Assembly (NCBI GenBank): GCA_921293015.1
Contig: OV121088.1
Span: forward strand, 19,629,645-19,693,644
Origin: Phorcus lineatus
Taxonomy: Eukaryota > Mollusca > Gastropoda > Trochida > Trochidae
DNA length: 64,000 nt
Direction of reading: 5' to 3'
Position numbers and translations under genes: made by a program. Below, one piece after another: positions 11,010 through 23,400 of this stretch (positions are counted from its first letter, which is position 1; each line of letters starts with the position of its first letter). Under the pieces are notes generated by a model. It was not told the DNA's origin. It worked only from the letters and a program-made list of their open reading frames with translations, and did not search any database.

Positions 11010-11439
11010 TTACTGAACTAAAGGGGAAAAGGAACTTGTTGATAATATAAGTGATTTAGAAACGGAACTGGATCTTTCAGGAAATGATGAAACTAAAGAA
11101 GCCACATGCTTAGGCTACAGGAAACAAAGACAGAATTAAAAGAAATCTATAAATACAAAACTGAAGGTATCATAATGAGATCAAAAGTCGATTTGTACGA
11201 GCATTGAGAAAAGCCAAGCAAATATTTTATTTCCCTTGAAAAGCAAAATTTTTTAAATAAGGCATTCACCAAGCAAAAAAATGAAAAGAAAGAAATCATA
11301 ACTGGTAAGTCAAAATTGATCAAGGAAGTAAAAAACATTTTATAAGAAGCTTTATACAAAAAAAGATACAAAAAGTGTCAACTTACATGACCTTTTCAAA
11401 AACAAAACCATACCAAAATTTTATGACAACCAAAAACCA

Positions 11440-13960
11440 AGTATAGAAGGAGCGTTATCCTATGACGAAATTTTGAAATCACACAAGAAAATGAAAAATG
11501 GAAAAAGTTCAGGTCCCTCTGGATTCACAACAGAGTTTTACAAAAGAAATTTGGAATGATATTCACAAATTTCTATTGAGATCCTTAAATTAATTACGCT
11601 TATCGAAAGGGTGAATTATCAACTAGTCAAAAGCAAGGCCTAATTTCCTGTATACCAAAAAAAGAGAAACCAAAGCAATACCTTTCAAATTGGAGACCAA
11701 TATCACTACTTAATGTGTCGTCCAAGATCGGTTCAGCAGCAATTGCAAATAGAATAAAATTATCAACGAAGATCAGAAAGGATTCCTCGCTAACAGAGAT
11801 ATAGTAGAATGTACAAGAATGATATGCGATATAAAGGATTATACAGAAACTATGGAAATTCCTGGCATGTTACTATTGATATACTTCGAAAAAGCCTTTC
11901 ACTCCGTAGACTGGAACTTTATTGAGGAGGTTTTTGCATTTTTCAATTTCGGGGAATCTCTGAGGAAATGGATCAAAACATTATATTGTAATATCAGTTC
12001 ATCAGTTTTGGTAAATGGTTTCGGCTCAGATTTCTTTAACATAACTAGAGGATGTAGACAAGGTGACCCCCTTTCACCTTATGTATTCATTATATGTGCC
12101 AAGATCTTATCTGTAATGATCAGAAACAACCCAAAGATAAAAGGAATAACAATTGAAAATAACGTAAATCTAGTTTCTCAATTTGCAGATGATACGTCGC
12201 TTGTGTTTGATCGAACTGACAAGTGTTTACAAAATGTTTTACAAGTACTTGAGGATTATGCCTCCTTCTCTGGCCTTAAAATAAATGTAAGCAAAACATG
12301 AATACTTTGGATAGGTTCTCTGAAAGGATCAACTAATGTTCTATGCCAAAAGCGGAATTTAAATTGGTCTCAAACTGAGTTTACTGTTCTCGGTATTGTA
12401 TTTACCCATAACTTAGCTGAAATGGTTGAAAGAAACTACAAAGATAAACTCAAAAAAATAAAAAGACAAATGCAAATATGGACAGCTCGAAACCTCACAC
12501 CCCTTGGTAGGATAACAGTACTAAAATCTTTAATCCTTCACACAATAAACCACTTGTTTTCCTCCTTACTTAACCCACAGAAAAATATAATTGATGATCT
12601 AGAAAAACAATGTTTCTCATTTGTGTGGCACAATAAACCAGATAAGATTAAACGTAATATCTTAAATCAGAAGTATGAGGATGGAGGTCTAAGAATGCCA
12701 GACATAAAACAAACAATTGATTCCCAAAAAATTACTTGGTTTAAGAGAATTATTTCAAATGACTCAAAATTGAATGCGCTTTTTTTATACAATGTTTCTC
12801 AAAATATACAAGACTTTATGTTAATAAGAAAACAAATGATTTTTGGAGAGATGTTCTTTTAGCATACGTCATTTAAGAATAAGAAAGTTGTTCACGGTAG
12901 CGATGTCTTATCACAATGTTTGTGGTACAACGAACACATTCTTTTAGACAAAAAACTCTTTGTGTACCCACACTACGCACAGGTCGGCATTACCTTTGTG
13001 AACGACTCGATAGATACTGATGAGAAAATATACATAAATTTACATATTGAAATTTTCATGAGAAATATAGAGACAATTTAAAAACAAATTTTTTAGAGTA
13101 TGCAAGCCTAATAAAATCAGTTTTGGAGCGCGGTGGTGTAGTGGTTAGCATGCTAGCCTATCGCCGACGACCCGGGTTCGAATCCCGGTGGAGACACCAA
13201 ACATTTGTGACCTGGGTCTCATACCGCGTTGTGTCCTTGGGCAAAGCACTTCATCCACATTGCACTCAGTCAACCCAGCTGTATAAATGGGTACCTGAAT
13301 AAGGGAAGTACGGAAGCGCTAAGTAGCTGCTGTAGTACAATTCCTTCAGGGTAAAAATGTACCGCCAGTGAGCAGTGCCTCGCACTGGATATTAGGCGTT
13401 AAAATGTATATTATTATTTATTTATTAGTTAAACACTATTGTAAAACTTATTATATTTTATTTGATAAAAAACTAGAAATACCCTTTATTCCTTATTACT
13501 TTCAAGATATTTTTACAAATACAAAAATATTATGACATACTTAGTCCAGTAGTAGAACCTGATATGTATAGCTATAAGTTGAAGTGGGAAACAGAACTTG
13601 AGACAAATATAAGTGAAAAAGACTGGAAATCATATCAAAAGAGTATATTCCGAGCTCATAAAAATTCAGAATTTAGATGGTTCCAATATTCTGTGCTGCA
13701 TAGAATCTTGACAACAAATTAACTATTGTTTAAGATGGGTTACATTGAAAGTCAGGCATGTTCACTTTGTAACTCTGCATCTGAAAGCTTTATTCATCTC
13801 TAAAAATCATATTTGGGTTTCCCGAAAGAAGGAATGATGTCATTAATCTACTTATGACAATTGTGAAATTTACAATATTTAGTATAAATCATAAACATGT
13901 AATTCTGGATTTGATAAAATTAGAACTGAAATAAATAAAATTTACAATATCGAGAAAACA
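11440..13960 (+). pseudogene. Tx1/L1-like LINE ORF2 remnant
   Basis: RT pieces in order: an EILKSHKKMKNGKSSG block near 11,470; a SNWRPISLLNVSSK block near 11,690; then an open 160-codon stretch (11,819-12,301) with LIYFEKAFHSVDW, GCRQGDPLSPYVFIICA and SQFADDTSLVFDR carrying the catalytic DD, and SGLKINVSKT. The connection region continues at 12,422-12,862 (LTPLGRITVLKSLIL; CFSFVWHNKPDKIKRN). After the SINE a FRWFQYSVLHRILTTN block and a CSLC-type knuckle lie at about 13,670-13,800. The pattern is that of L1/Tx1-type LINEs rather than CR1. Many stops are present. Confidence 0.85.
13125..13437 (+). mobile_element. tRNA-derived SINE
   Basis: A tRNA-like head with a polymerase III A box (TGGTGTAGTGG, about 13,134) and a B box GGTTCGAATCC (13,175-13,185) is followed by a non-tRNA body. 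The body has TCCTTGGGCAAAGCACTTC near 13,235 and AACCCAGCTGTATAAATGGG near 13,275, then a TTATT-rich tail. That body resembles conserved central domains shared among invertebrate SINEs, but I cannot name the family securely. No clear TSD was found. It interrupts the Tx1-like ORF. Confidence 0.82.
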
Positions 13961-14230
13961 CATGCCATCTCATCTTGAAACTATGCTAAGTTTGTTGGGT
14001 TCTGGTCCAACTGTCACCATTTATGTGATTGAAACCAGCGGATCCTAAGTAATTATGTAAAGTATGTATGTATGCCCATGTTGCTATTTTATAGCCCTTT
14101 ATGTATTGAGTTCTTTACGTTTTCAATGTGAATCCCAATGACTTGATTAATACTTTGTTGAAAATTGATGTGATGATGTTGTACTACAAAAACTTGAAGT
14201 AAAAAAGTTTTTAAAAAATATTTACTGAAC

Positions 14231-15155
14231 CTTTCTCAGAATACACTCTCAAACCTCCAAGAATACCGGAAATAGAAGTAAACACAAAACTAAAAGACTA
14301 CATAGATAAAAGTGACCCTAAACCAAGTGACTTCACTAATACCCGAGCCTACATTGACTCTAAGTATAACCAAAATGAATATGTACAAATATTTACAGAT
14401 GGCTCCAAAGACGACCAAGGTCAGGTTGGGTCAGGAATAGCCTTCACCCACATGGGAGACCAAGTAATAGCCTACTAATAACTACCAAACAATGTCTCAA
14501 TCTTTACTGCTGAACTTACTGCAATCCTGCAAGCTCTCAAATTGTGCACGGGATACAAAAATAGAAACATAGCCTTATTCACTGATTCACTAAGCTCCTT
14601 ACAAACAATACATAATGAAACGGAAAAAACCGCCATGAACTACTACACCAAATATACTATTTCTGCAACTATCTAACAAAAGATCAAAATCAATTTAATC
14701 TTATAAGGTTCCCATCACATATAGGCCTTATTTGAAATGAACGAGCCGTCCTTAAAAAGCTTGCAGCCAAAGCCGGTCTCACACACAATCACCAAATAGA
14801 AATTCCACACACAATAAAAGAGGTAAAAAGTAAGATCATTAACCATATAACGAAATACACAAACAAAACATGAAACACACTAAATACAGCCCTTAAAAAT
14901 TAATAAAGTTAAAAATAATGACTTCAAGAGAGTTGATGTTGCCATTACAAGACTAACATTAAATAATGTTAAAAATCAAGTATATCTACCCAAAATAGGT
15001 AAAGCATCCGACAACCTATGCAAACACTGCCAAGCCATTGATAATATATACCACATTCTATTCGAATGTGATAAATACCAATCACATAGGGAACAATTAA
15101 TGCATAACGTTAAGGCAAACAATCTATCGGAATTGTTTGCCAATGCAAATAACTA
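14231..15155 (+). pseudogene. I-type LINE 3' part: RNase H and Cys/His knuckle
   Basis: Continues the frame left at 838. RNase H is visible as VQIFTDGSKDDQGQVGSG (catalytic Asp, near 14,390), IFTAELTAILQAL (Glu) and ALFTDSLSSLQTI (Asp). A fourth-site region PSHIGLI.NERAV near 14,710 has a stop within it. The C-terminal knuckle CKHCQAIDNIYHILFEC is near 15,020-15,070. Several stops (two adjacent near 14,476) and frame changes show decay. It would remove the RNA strand during target-primed reverse transcription. Confidence 0.85.
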
Positions 15156-16080
15156 ACGATAATTATCAACCTTTCTGTTTAAAAACAAATTATGTCCACA
15201 ACTATAACAACACCCTTCACCTAATACAGGTAATCTTAGCTAAGGGAATAACTATATTCACAATATAATATTATGTTAACACCTTTAACATATTACCTGC
15301 AAATAACTATTACAAGGGTTATATAACTAACACACCACAAGAACTGTTAGTTATTAATAAATTCCTGGCAGACCACAAGAGCTGCCAACCAATCCTTGCT
15401 CCGTAGTACCCTTAAGGGCCAAATGCAAGACAATAATAATAACAATAAATGCAAGTAAGCAAATATTTGTTATACAATAATATCAATAAAATAAAACCAA
15501 ACCTCTGCTACGTAGTCCCTTTTAGGGCAAAAGCAAGGGTATTACAACATCATTGATATTAAACAACATCTTGCTACGCAGTCCCTACGAAGGCAAAGAA
15601 GACAAAAACAACTAACATCCCACAAGAGCTGTTAGACAATAATATCCACAAAATAAAAACAAAGCCCTGCTACGAAATCACTTTAAGGGCCAAATGTAAG
15701 GGTATTACAACATCATTGATATTTAACAACATCTTGCTACGCAGTCCCTACGAGGGCAGATGCAAGAAGACAAAAACAACTAACATCCCACAAGAGCTGT
15801 TAGACAATAATATCCACACAATAAAAACAAAGCCCTGCTACGAAGTCACTTTAAGGGCCAAATGTAAGGGTATTACAACATCATTAATATCAAATAACAT
15901 CTTGCTACGCAGTCCCCCTAAGAGCAAATGCAAGAAAACAAAAACAACTAACATCCCACAAGAATTGTTAGACAACATTAACAATATACACAAAACCCCT
16001 TGCTACGCAGTCCTTTTAAGGGCAAATGCAAGGAAACCAAAATCACCCAACAACCCACAAGAACTGTTACTCAATATAAG
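15156..16080 (+). repeat. Repeated 3' UTR of the I-type LINE, ~164-bp period
   Basis: Downstream of the ORF the sequence becomes tandemly repeated. AACATCTTGCTACGCAG occurs at 15,565, 15,728 and 15,896 (spacing 163 and 168), each followed by CATCCCACAAGAGCTGTTAG and a second CTGCTACGAAGTCACTTTAA half-unit. Each unit is therefore a diverged doublet of about 80 bp. More diverged units lie at 15,380-15,560 and 15,960-16,060. The 253-codon frame running through it is a by-product. Confidence 0.8.
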
Positions 16081-17026
16081 TAAAAAATATTTTTCAATAC
16101 CGCGATGTATGTATTTTACCTACTTACACCAAAATCCCAAATACAAATACAAGGACCGTTATAACCACGGATACCACACATGCCAGCTACTTTTGGGGAA
16201 AGCGAACCTGCGGGGGATCCCCATCCAATCAAAGCTCGAGAATAGGAGAAGTGAACCCACGGTGGATCTCCTCTCTTCACCCCTTCCACAGGAGTGGACG
16301 GGAATGGTAACATACAGAAGAAAAATAGCACATTGCGAAGATATCAACGTTTTAAAAAGACCACTGGAACAACCTAATGGACAAGGTGAGTATTATCCTT
16401 ATTTACTCTACTATTTGTGTAACCCATTAAACAACCACACACAACAAATTATAATGTTAAATATAAACATTACCTAATTCAAATTCAAATTCTATATAAA
16501 ATTTACTATAAATTAAAATAATCAAACCTATCCAACATTTATTTATAACTTAACCTCTTAATATATATTTTTTTTAAACTTTACTACAATTTTAAATAAT
16601 TAAACCATTCCAAAATCTATTTATAATCTAACCTCTTTATAAAAACAATTTCCAAATTATTTATAACTCATCATTATTAAATACCACAAACCAATTGTTC
16701 CCATACGCTTAAAATCTTCTCTGTCTTTCTATTATAGACAACCACCTATTAAAGGGAGAAAAGGAACTACCTAAAGACAAAGAATAAGTATTATCTCTAC
16801 TTGTTATACCACTTACCACCACTCTCATTTTAAAATAATTATACCAAATAAAAACTTTATTTAAAACTCAATTACTTTATAAAAATTCCAAAAAATAATA
16901 ATTAAACATTAATAACTACCTTAAACCAATTTTCCCCATACACTCAAAATCTTTGATCTTTTTGCAGGTACGACCCATAACACAAAGTGAGACAACCCCC
17001 AATAACCCCCAATATCTATTCATATA
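16081..17026. other. AT-rich non-coding stretch with degenerate repeats
   Basis: Holds no gene I can support. A GC-richer island at 16,190-16,340 (GGGGGATCCCC, GTGGATCTCC) is unexplained. From 16,480 to 16,980 phrases such as CCCATACGCTTAAAATC (near 16,700) and CCCATACACTCAAAATC (near 16,937) recur about 237 bp apart, so it is an old tandem duplication. It forms the left flank of the GGATCC inverted repeat. Confidence 0.5.
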
Positions 17027-17316
17027 CACAGGGTGAATATACCCTGAATCCGTCAGCCGGATCCCTTGCCGGATCCTCCGGATCCTCGCAACAATGGTAT
17101 ACTGGGATCCGGAGCCGGATCCCTCACCGGATCCGGGATCCGGCCGTACACCGCCGGATCCCTTGCCGGATCCCCAGTAGAAACGAATACGGGGATCCGG
17201 AGCCGGATCCCTCACCGGATCCTAGATCCGGACGGACACCACCGGATTCTCTACCGGATCCTAAGTAGATAAGAATAATAGGATCCGGAGACGGATACCA
17301 TACCGGATCCTCTCCT
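17027..17316 (+). repeat. Left GGATCC-rich terminal inverted repeat
   Basis: Begins with a small palindrome (AGGGT GAATAT ACCCT) and then carries about 20 GGATCC/CCGGAT motifs. Internally it is an 88-bp tandem array: AGGATCCGGAG-type starts at 17,104, 17,192 and 17,280. Overlapping ORFs rich in Asp-Pro and Ser-Gly repeats on both strands are artefacts of the hexamer. Confidence 0.9.
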
Positions 17317-20300
17317 TATATTGATGTAGGAATGTAGTTGAGAAATATGAAGTTTTTGTAAGTTAAGTAAGCTTTTGTCAAAATGTTGTCTGAAGCAACC
17401 AATACACAATGCATCTTTGACAACTTTAACATATTGTTTACATGATATTGTCATATAAAGGCCATTTGCATTTATAAAGAGAAAGAACTGTTGAGTTCTA
17501 CACTCTTAAAACATGTCTTTGTGAAAGTTTGTTAGCCAAAGGTGACAAAGTCAGGTTTAAATGATAAATGTTTTGATGATGAGATTTAAATTGACATACA
17601 ATTTTCAGAAAAACAGTTTTTAATCGGAATCAGAATTCAAGGGGTCATTTCGTATTAAAATTCATTCAAAATATTTTCTGAATTAACCAATGTAAGCTAC
17701 ACTATTCAGCACCAATTGTCACACTTGAATGCACACTCATCACACCTGTTGGTCAGTCAACATATCAACTTGCCTAATTACGGTATTACATTAGCGTATA
17801 TATTGTAAATGAATTCGCTTTAGGTAATATATCATAGATCACAAATAGTTTAAGCAAAACTTTATCACACAAAATTAAATGAAAAATAAATCTAATCAAT
17901 TGTGTCAAACATTTATTTACAAACGCACTCACACATAAATATATAAACAATCATATATACATATATACAAATCAGTATGCACCTGAGGGTAGTGTTCGTA
18001 GATATTGCATGTTTGATTTTATATAAACATATATATACAAAGTCAAGTATACACCTGCACAAAGGTAATTGCAAAATTGTCAGATTTCAGAAAATTCATG
18101 AAACCCATTCTGTGATGAAATCATATACTTTCTTTAACTCATTAACGCCGAGACAGCTTCACGGTTCAACGCCTGGGCTGCTGACCACAGACGCTGCTCG
18201 CTGTAGCGAAACCAATTAGGTCAAAGCAAATCGGCGAGTGTTGAACGGAAACTGTCTAGCCTTGTACCATAAAGTCTTGATTGTTTTATTGTTTCATGAA
18301 GATCAAATGCAGGTGCTGAATGTGGATACTTTACAGGAATATAACAGGTGATATTTCACCGTAGAGTTTTTATTTTGCGGTCCGATTTCATTTCATAAAC
18401 ATATTCAAAGATGATCATAAGAATGGGAGAGAGTGAAATTGTTTTCATTGTCTCACCAAATGCAATTAACAAGTAAACTGCGTAAGATATCGCACCTTCT
18501 ATATTGGTCAAAAGGTCCTGAGAGACAATTTCTCTTACTTATACCTAAACAACAGTACTTAAAGAACAACAAAAAGTAAACACAGACACACACACTTACA
18601 TATTATGATATATATAGTACATACATAACCAAATATCACTTATAAGCGTTTGTCAATCTTCATGTTAGAATGTCTTTCTCAATCTACCACTACAGTGATT
18701 TGAAGGCGGCATATTGTTTACACGTAACGTTCCTCATATTTTCACATATGTTGATTCACATGCATTTTTATTTGTAAATACAAATACTGCATGTCTACAC
18801 ACCATGTTAAGTATATACAGTGTGTCACTAGTTCAACTATATGAATCATAATTATCAACTACTATCAACTACTATCTATGAAGCTATGATTGCAATCAGA
18901 TATGTGTCACTACCATAAAGTTGTATATATATATATATATTTTCTCATATGTAATTGCTTCGGAGCGGCCTTAAAATAAGCACCTAGGAGCTTGTTGGCC
19001 AATCCATTCATGATTTGTACATTTTATTGAATAAATATGTTTAAATCGAATCATAATTAAGAATAATGGAAATGATATCACGATTTAAGGGATAGAACGT
19101 AAGTAACATTAACGAATGTAAAAGTAGTCGAATTATTAGATAGAAATATATTCATATGCATGAAGAATTGACTTGTTGTTGACATAACTATTAAAAGTGC
19201 ATGTTACATCACTTCACAGGTTTTTAAGTGTTTCATTCTGTTGGGACGACATCGACTCGAAGTATAATTTAACATGTGCAAAATATATGTAACGCGAATT
19301 AAATCAATTATTTAAACTCAAAAGAATACAAATAGGATTGAATTGTCATCTTTACAAAGTAACTATTTTTCATATGGAAGATTTCATCAAAACTCGAATG
19401 CCTAATTACAGGTGATGATTGTGAATATGTATAGAATGATGGGCGTAGCTCCATGAAGAAAATTGTCCAATGATGTAACCTAAACTTTATTCTACAATTT
19501 TTACGTGACAAAGATTAGCGGCGCGTATACAGGTGTACCCCTACATGATTCTTCCTGTATCGGTTTTTCGTCAAAAGAGACTGACTTTATTGCATCGAAT
19601 AAACAGGTTATTGTCGTTTAGTGACTGGAATAACCCAGCGCTCTGATAAATAAATAATGCAAACTATGTGCAGGTGTGTATGTATCCATTCAATGGCAGA
19701 CAGGGGCGTGCATCTATTAAGCATATTGTCGAATAAAAAACATGTATATGCTAAATTTATTAATGTTACAGGACCGTTATTGACCGTGCTTGATAGACTA
19801 TGCGCTCAGCATGTTCAGTAAAGCGTTACTCGAATAAACTCTTATATTAATAATAGTATTCAAAGTAGAATAACACTTGCGATCAAAATATCAATTACAT
19901 GCAATAATAAAATTGATAAGTCATGACATAAGACTAAAGTGATGCATTCAAGAAGTAAATTAAAATCAAAGTGTAACTTTCTATAGCCTCAAATTCTTCA
20001 CAAATGTTTTATGAATAGATGTACATAAATGTATATGATAACGCTTCCTTCGTTTCGTCTTAGATATATGAATTCAATGCGTTTTACAGATCAAATGTAT
20101 CTAACACTGTTTCAAAATTGGTAACTTCACAAAGACTCCAATCGTTTCATCTGATTTAATAAATCTTCTTTTTTAAGTATTTATTTTTCCCTTTCAAGAC
20201 CCACATATGCAGAATGTTGTCATTTACCAAACGTATTATATTTTTGCACAAAGAGCAACGATTTTCAATTCCTCTTAACTTAACATACTTAAGAAACTCG

Positions 20301-21030
20301 TTGTCCTCATTTACTATATTGAAATCTATATGCCTACACCCTGAGAAAAAGATTTATGAGATGACTATGATTATGGTTCTTAATAATTGTTATGGCAACT
20401 AGATTTGACAACATTTTCTAGAATAAAGAAGGCTTCTTTAATTTTTTCCTTTGATTTCTGGATGACAGGTTTTTTAAAGGTAGTTTGTATGCATATCCAC
20501 AACATCATTTTGAAATTGGTAGGTCTACAAAACTTTATTACAAATTTTGTCATTGAGATCTGCATTATCATTTCAAAGAAAGAACAGTAGCAGTATCTTT
20601 CACGTGTATGGTCTACATTTACTACTATTACAATATCAATTGATGAATGGAAATGTTACATTCATTTGGATGTTAGACGAAATTAGGGTTCATTACCTGG
20701 AAGTAGACAATTGTGATGTCTATAACAACAAGTGAGGGCGAAACATGGGGATTTTCTAGTCGACTGAATTTGGGAAACAATGGGCATAATCTGTGATGAT
20801 AAGCATGCGGGTAGCACCAAATTCGCAACTGAAAATGAACCGAAATTGAAAGATCAGGTGTAACACAAAACATAAGTGAATATAGAGAAGTTTGTATTTA
20901 TTCATGGAAAACAATGTTCAACAATTCATTCAAGCACTTTTTATCTAAAAATATGCAACAATTTTGACAACCATCTTATTTGGAGGAATGGACATAGTTC
21001 ACCCGTGGTCATATTTTAATAACTACCAAA
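17317..21030. other. 3.7 kb with no supported gene
   Basis: AT-rich unique-looking sequence with a short TA microsatellite near 18,924. All ORFs are under 85 codons, lack domain-like patterns and show no splice-compatible neighbours. I see no RNA gene or recognisable repeat. Confidence 0.5.
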
Positions 21031-21300
21031 TCAATGTCAATCAGTCTAATAATAGCATTGACTTTTTGAGAAAGGTAGTGTTCACTCGATCAAATATTTG
21101 ATTTTGTGTTCACTTAATCAATGTCAATCAGTCTAATAATAGCATTGACTTTTTGAGAAAGGTAGTGTTCACTCGATCAAATATTTGATTTCGTGTTCAC
21201 TTGATCAATGTCAATCACTCTAATAATAGCATTGACTTTTTGAGAAATGTAGTGTTCACTCGATCAAATATTTGATTTCGTGTTCACTTAATCAATGTTA
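21031..21300 (+). repeat. 87-bp tandem repeat, three copies plus a partial fourth
   Basis: TCAATGTCAATCA starts at 21,031, 21,118 and 21,205, and TCAATG again at 21,292: exact 87-bp spacing. Copies differ at only a few bases. Each unit contains the palindrome CAAATATTTG flanked by GTTCACTCGAT and GTGTTCACTTAAT. It lies outside the CACTA-like element and has no coding potential. Confidence 0.93.
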
Positions 21301-21659
21301 GTATTCACTGTTTCGTTCACTTAATTGGCTCCTGTTTCGTTGTGGAGTTCAGAATATTGTATTTCCCAGAGAGTTAATCCCTTGTAACAACACACGCCTT
21401 CCTCCCCCTGACATCAAAGGATTTTTACTGTAATAACAAATGTCTACTTCCCAGGAATACCCCGAAATTAGTTAACCCCCCTCCCCCACCCCAACCCGGT
21501 CTATCTTGTCACGGATCGTTGAGCTCCGCTCTATTTGAAGAAAAGAGGCTTGCTCCTGTCTGATTGCTTGTGATTGCATAAAGGTGTTTTATGACCCCAA
21601 AATGCTAATTGGCGTGGAACTAACAAAAGGAGTCACTGGAGTAACGAGCGTTCATTCCA

Positions 21660-21825
21660 AAAGCTTAAAGGCGTCCTTTCCAAGAGGAAAGAGGCACCCT
21701 TCCACACCTTTCCATAAAGGAAAGAGGCACCCTTCCACACCTTTCCATAGGCTTAAAGAACGCCCTTTCCAAAGCCTCTTTGGAAAGAACGCACGGCAAG
21801 GTGACCTTTCCACAGCCTTTAAAAC
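21660..21825 (+). repeat. Left subterminal CCTTTCC/GGAAAG cluster
   Basis: Contains a perfect 32-bp tandem phrase (GGAAAGAGGCACCCTTCCAC... twice near 21,688 and 21,720) and further CTTTCC motifs. In CACTA elements such repeats are transposase binding sites. The right end has the matching cluster in inverse orientation at 27,970-28,057. The 82-codon frame across it is not a gene. Confidence 0.75.
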
Positions 21826-23274
21826 TAATTAGCACCTTACCTGTCTGACCAAGAGTTATGTCCCTTTATTCTGTTTGTCAAATTCGTCATGTTATTGAAT
21901 ACCTTTAGAAGTTTTTGATTAAGTTAACCTATAGTTATTTTTATATTTTGAAAATCTTTATTTTGTTTGAAAGATTGATTCTTAAAAGACATGAAATTTA
22001 ATTTACCTTTGAAAAAAATTTAAAATGTTTTTCATGGCAATTTTTTAACAAAAGAAGACTTTGTTTTTAAATGATGAATCAAATCCTGCAAATTAGTTTA
22101 TTGCAGAAATTAAATAAATCATTTTACTATTTAAGGATTGACTTAAACACATGAAATGAATAAGAGATATAGAGTTTGAAAATTGCATCATTTAAAATTA
22201 AAAGATATTTAGAAAATTGTATGAATTTGATCATGGAAAATGTTAATAAACAATTTTTGGCAATGATTATCATTTGTTCGCAATAATTTGTTTGATTTCA
22301 AAGGTAAATGGTGACCTTTTTGAAAGTGAAGTTTGAAAGATTATCAATGACAAAGTACATACCCGTTTCAATCGTCAGAAAAAGTAATCCATGAATTGTT
22401 TGCAACTTGATCGACTTCCTGAATAATCCTATTAAATTTGGGTACCTTTCCAAGTGATCTACTTTTTTCAAGTGACTGTAAGCATCGATAGCATTGCCGA
22501 ACATTTTCTTCTCATTGGTTGAACGTATATTCTACAAGTTCATTGGTTTATAACGTTTGTCGTTGTTAAGATGTACTAATTAGCTGTGTAATGCCAAGAG
22601 TTATGTCAGTATGAACGGATGTTGACATAAGCCGCCATTTACCAAAGGGTCCAAAGCACAGGTGTGGGCCTGCTATTTGAGACAAATAATCTGACAATGA
22701 AATTTGACAGGAAATAGATTACATAATAGGCACCTGTTAATTATGACAAATTCCAAGCTTCATAGGTTCAAAATTTAATTGGATCAGGTAAAAACTATTA
22801 TGCATACAAGAATGTATGAATGAGTTTTTAAAAAGAATATAATATGTTGATGTAATAAGAGCAGTGTGAAGATGACAATATCCCTTGTCAATCGTTAAAT
22901 TTTATATAGAACAACTAAATACAGGATCATATGACGAATATTTGTACGGAAACATTTTGATATGTGTATGTAAATTGCAACTTACAATGTCATGTATAAT
23001 TATGGTAAAACTTATGATATCAACAACAAAGCGTTGATCTAATATTAATTCATTGTTCATGAGCTTAACATAATAAAGAACATCTTAGAAATAGAATTTA
23101 GAAACATACAATCTAATGCTATTGTTTGATAATAACAAGCAAAACAGAAAAATCTTATAAAACAGATCCACAAAAATATTTTATTGAATCTTACATATCC
23201 CCTATTTCAAATAATGCACCTTAGGCTTTCTGTGAGAAGAATCGCTCATTATAAACAATATACATCTTGTTAAT

Positions 23275-23400
23275 TTGTCTAGCCGACAATCAAGAGTGCC
23301 TCTTTGATCTCATAGTGGTAATTAACTGGATGCGTTTAGTGTAGAGGCTGGACCAGAAAGGGTGAGGGGGCGTGAGGGGTGGGGCGTCTGGAAGTGACAC
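23275..23400 (+). repeat. Direct repeat with G-quadruplex motif, copy 1
   Basis: Starts TCTAGCCGACAATCAAGAG. It contains at 23,360-23,384 four G-runs (GGG, GGGGG, GGGG, GGGG) with loops of 3, 5 and 1 bases, a canonical quadruplex pattern. Its partner is at 24,915-25,025. Confidence 0.75.

Larger units (their letters stand above)
11019..14217 (+). mobile_element. Tx1/L1-like LINE, 5'-truncated
   Basis: Plus-strand LINE inserted in the I-type LINE. Its right TSD copy is ATATTTACTGAAC at 14,218-14,230. The left copy is split by the later minus-strand LINE into ATATTTACT (839-847) and TTACTGAAC (11,010-11,018). It ends in an A-rich tail (AAAAAAGTTTTTAAAAA). A tRNA-derived SINE sits inside it at about 13,125-13,437. 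The ORF2 remnant spans most of it; ORF1 and endonuclease are absent. Confidence 0.82.

Noticed and set aside
13125-13200. Functional tRNA gene.
   Set aside because: It has A and B boxes but lacks a convincing cloverleaf and runs on into a SINE body. The same holds for 51,767-51,831 on the minus strand.
848-14217. Head-to-head LINEs sharing one TSD as a product of twin priming by two LINE RNAs.
   Set aside because: TTACTGAAC at 11,010-11,018, between the two LINEs, is a leftover of the target site, so two successive insertions explain the layout better.
15716-16477. 253-codon plus-strand ORF as a gene.
   Set aside because: It runs through the tandem repeats of the LINE 3' UTR, its protein repeats accordingly, and it has no domain.
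16916-17454. Asp-Pro/Gly-Ser-rich ORFs on both strands, also at 30,595-30,801.
   Set aside because: They are translations of the GGATCC/CCGGAT hexamer array in several frames at once.
21031-21300. CRISPR-like array (also considered for 59,981-60,052).
   Set aside because: Units are contiguous tandem repeats without unique spacers, and the genome is eukaryotic.
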